Assembly: GCA_030526935.1 (NCBI GenBank)
Contig: JAUNBY010000154.1
Location: 1 to 7,130 of the forward strand
DNA length: 7,130 nucleotides
Direction: 5' to 3'
Origin: Clostridia bacterium
GTDB lineage: Bacteria > Bacillota > Clostridia > Christensenellales > Aristaeellaceae
Positions 6,597-7,130 of this stretch are shown one piece after another (the first letter of the stretch is position 1; every line of letters starts with the position of its first letter). The translations under genes and the position numbers were made by a program. The notes under the pieces were generated by a model. It saw only the letters and a list, made by a program, of their open reading frames with translations, was not told the origin of the DNA and made no database searches.

Positions 6597-7130
6597 TCAA
6601 CCCACCTGTATTACCTTATTCCCCCGGACGTATATATCGTATTGCGCGCCGAATTCGTAATAGCCGTAAACCTTCTGATTGCGGGTGCCGGGGACGGGCT
6701 GTTCGACGAGCGCGCCCAATTTATAAGCGCCCTCCTCGTAGGTCTTGACGCTGAACGCCGCGCGGAAATCGGCCCTTTCGAGGTTGGTTCCGGGGCCTTC
6801 GTGTATGACGCCCGCGAAGCCGGGCTGCTTGACGGTTTCATAAAAGCGGTTCACGGAGCCGGAGCGCGAGGATACGACCAGGTATATGGTCGATTGCTCC
6901 GCGTCGTAATCGTATAAATAAGCCCAGCCCCCGAGTATGACGCTCTGGTCGGAGTCGGCAGAAGATACCGACATGTACTGAACCTCGGCCACGCCCGCGG
7001 CAGACGTATCCGCAGGCATCAGCAGGTTCATCACCTGAGTGGAATACATCTCAAGCGGAATAGGCGTCCCGGTGGGCGTGGGTCTTGGCGTGGGAAGAGG
7101 CGTGGGCGTGGGGACGGGCGTGGGCGTGGG
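6597..7130 (-). CDS. C-terminal part of a secreted or surface protein with Pro-Thr linker (partial)
   Basis: The frame is open to the right edge, so the N-terminus, including any signal peptide or lipobox, is missing; 177 residues are visible. The first 25 or so are a Thr-Pro repeat linker (PTPTPVPTPTPLPTPRPTPT and onward), of the kind that joins membrane anchors or catalytic modules to extracellular domains in Clostridia. A soluble domain of about 150 residues without cysteine follows. It contains GGWAYLYDYD, STIYLVVSS, NLERADFRAAF and EEGAYKLGALVEQ, a pattern of alternating strands suggesting a beta-sandwich. Similar GWA...IYLVL...GF...G.Y.lG patterns are, to my recollection, found at the ends of clostridial surface proteins. 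I do not recognise a named family. It ends four bases before the ABC exporter pair and is probably cotranscribed with it. Confidence 0.8.
   Translation of the reverse strand, partial: PTPTPVPTPTPLPTPRPTPTGTPIPLEMYSTQVMNLLMPADTSAAGVAEVQYMSVSSADSDQSVILGGWAYLYDYDAEQSTIYLVVSSRSGSVNRFYETVKQPGFAGVIHEGPGTNLERADFRAAFSVKTYEEGAYKLGALVEQPVPGTRNQKVYGYYEFGAQYDIYVRGNKVIQVG
6602..6607 (-). promoter_or_regulatory. Ribosome binding site supporting the TTG start of the first ABC gene
   Basis: Reads AGGTGG on the minus strand, nine bases before the TTG at 6592 and within the last codons of the upstream gene. It is the only good Shine-Dalgarno close to this start, so it supports TTG over the downstream ATG at codon 19. 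Confidence 0.5.
7071..7130 (-). repeat. Low-complexity hexamer repeat encoding the Thr-Pro linker
   Basis: On the plus strand the unit GGGCGT recurs with small variations (ggcgtgggcgtggg, gacgggcgtgggcgtggg) to the window edge. On the minus strand it encodes alternating Thr (ACG) and Pro (CCC) codons. The near-identical codons allow slippage, so linker length may vary between strains. The repeat continues past the window. Confidence 0.75.

Noticed and set aside
7071..7130. CRISPR-like or regulatory tandem repeat
   Set aside because: The repeats are short hexamers in frame with a Thr-Pro linker and have no spacers. They are coding low complexity.

Overview
All genes in this window lie on the minus strand, so the sequence reads right to left in transcription order. 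The DNA is GC-rich. Genes are tightly packed, with overlapping stops and starts, strong GGAGG-type ribosome binding sites, occasional GTG and TTG starts, and frequent use of ATA for isoleucine despite the high GC. Together with a Pro-Thr linker protein, an LmrCD-type heterodimeric ABC exporter and seven-helix GGDEF proteins, this points to a GC-rich member of the Clostridia (Bacillota), possibly an uncultured gut lineage. That assignment is an inference; no rRNA or marker gene is present.

The first transcription unit (7130 to about 2845) begins outside the window. It holds the 3' part of a gene for a secreted or surface protein (a Pro-Thr linker followed by a domain of about 150 residues). 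A gap of four bases separates it from two ABC exporter half-transporters of 610 and 604 residues, whose genes overlap by 17 bp. The NBD motifs pair as in the BmrCD/LmrCD/TM287-288 class. The first subunit has Asp in place of the catalytic Glu, and the second has the deviant signature LSAGQ, so one ATP site is predicted degenerate and the other competent. A hairpin followed by six U residues ends the unit about 85 bases after the last stop codon.

The 199-bp intergenic region (2763-2961) also holds an 8-bp inverted repeat around an AT-rich core. Overlapping this is a promoter-like sequence on the plus strand, pointing back into the 3' end of the exporter genes.

The second unit (2762 to 125) has three genes joined by 4-bp overlaps (ATGA, then GTGA): two membrane diguanylate cyclases with intact GGDEF motifs but no RxxD inhibitory site, then a 112-residue ArsC/Spx-fold protein with no cysteine at all. 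The cyclases are probably tandem paralogues, each with an N-terminal membrane region and a cytoplasmic catalytic domain that would make c-di-GMP. The role of the Cys-free ArsC-like protein is unknown, but its tight coupling suggests it works with them.

Positions 1-124 hold no convincing gene. They are rich in GC-rich inverted repeats, and the left edge looks like half of a palindromic intergenic repeat. I see no mobile element, CRISPR array, tRNA or rRNA. The window reads as mostly ordinary clostridial chromosome. The points most worth a second look are the Cys-free ArsC-like protein fused into a cyclase operon and the dyad/antisense promoter between the two units.
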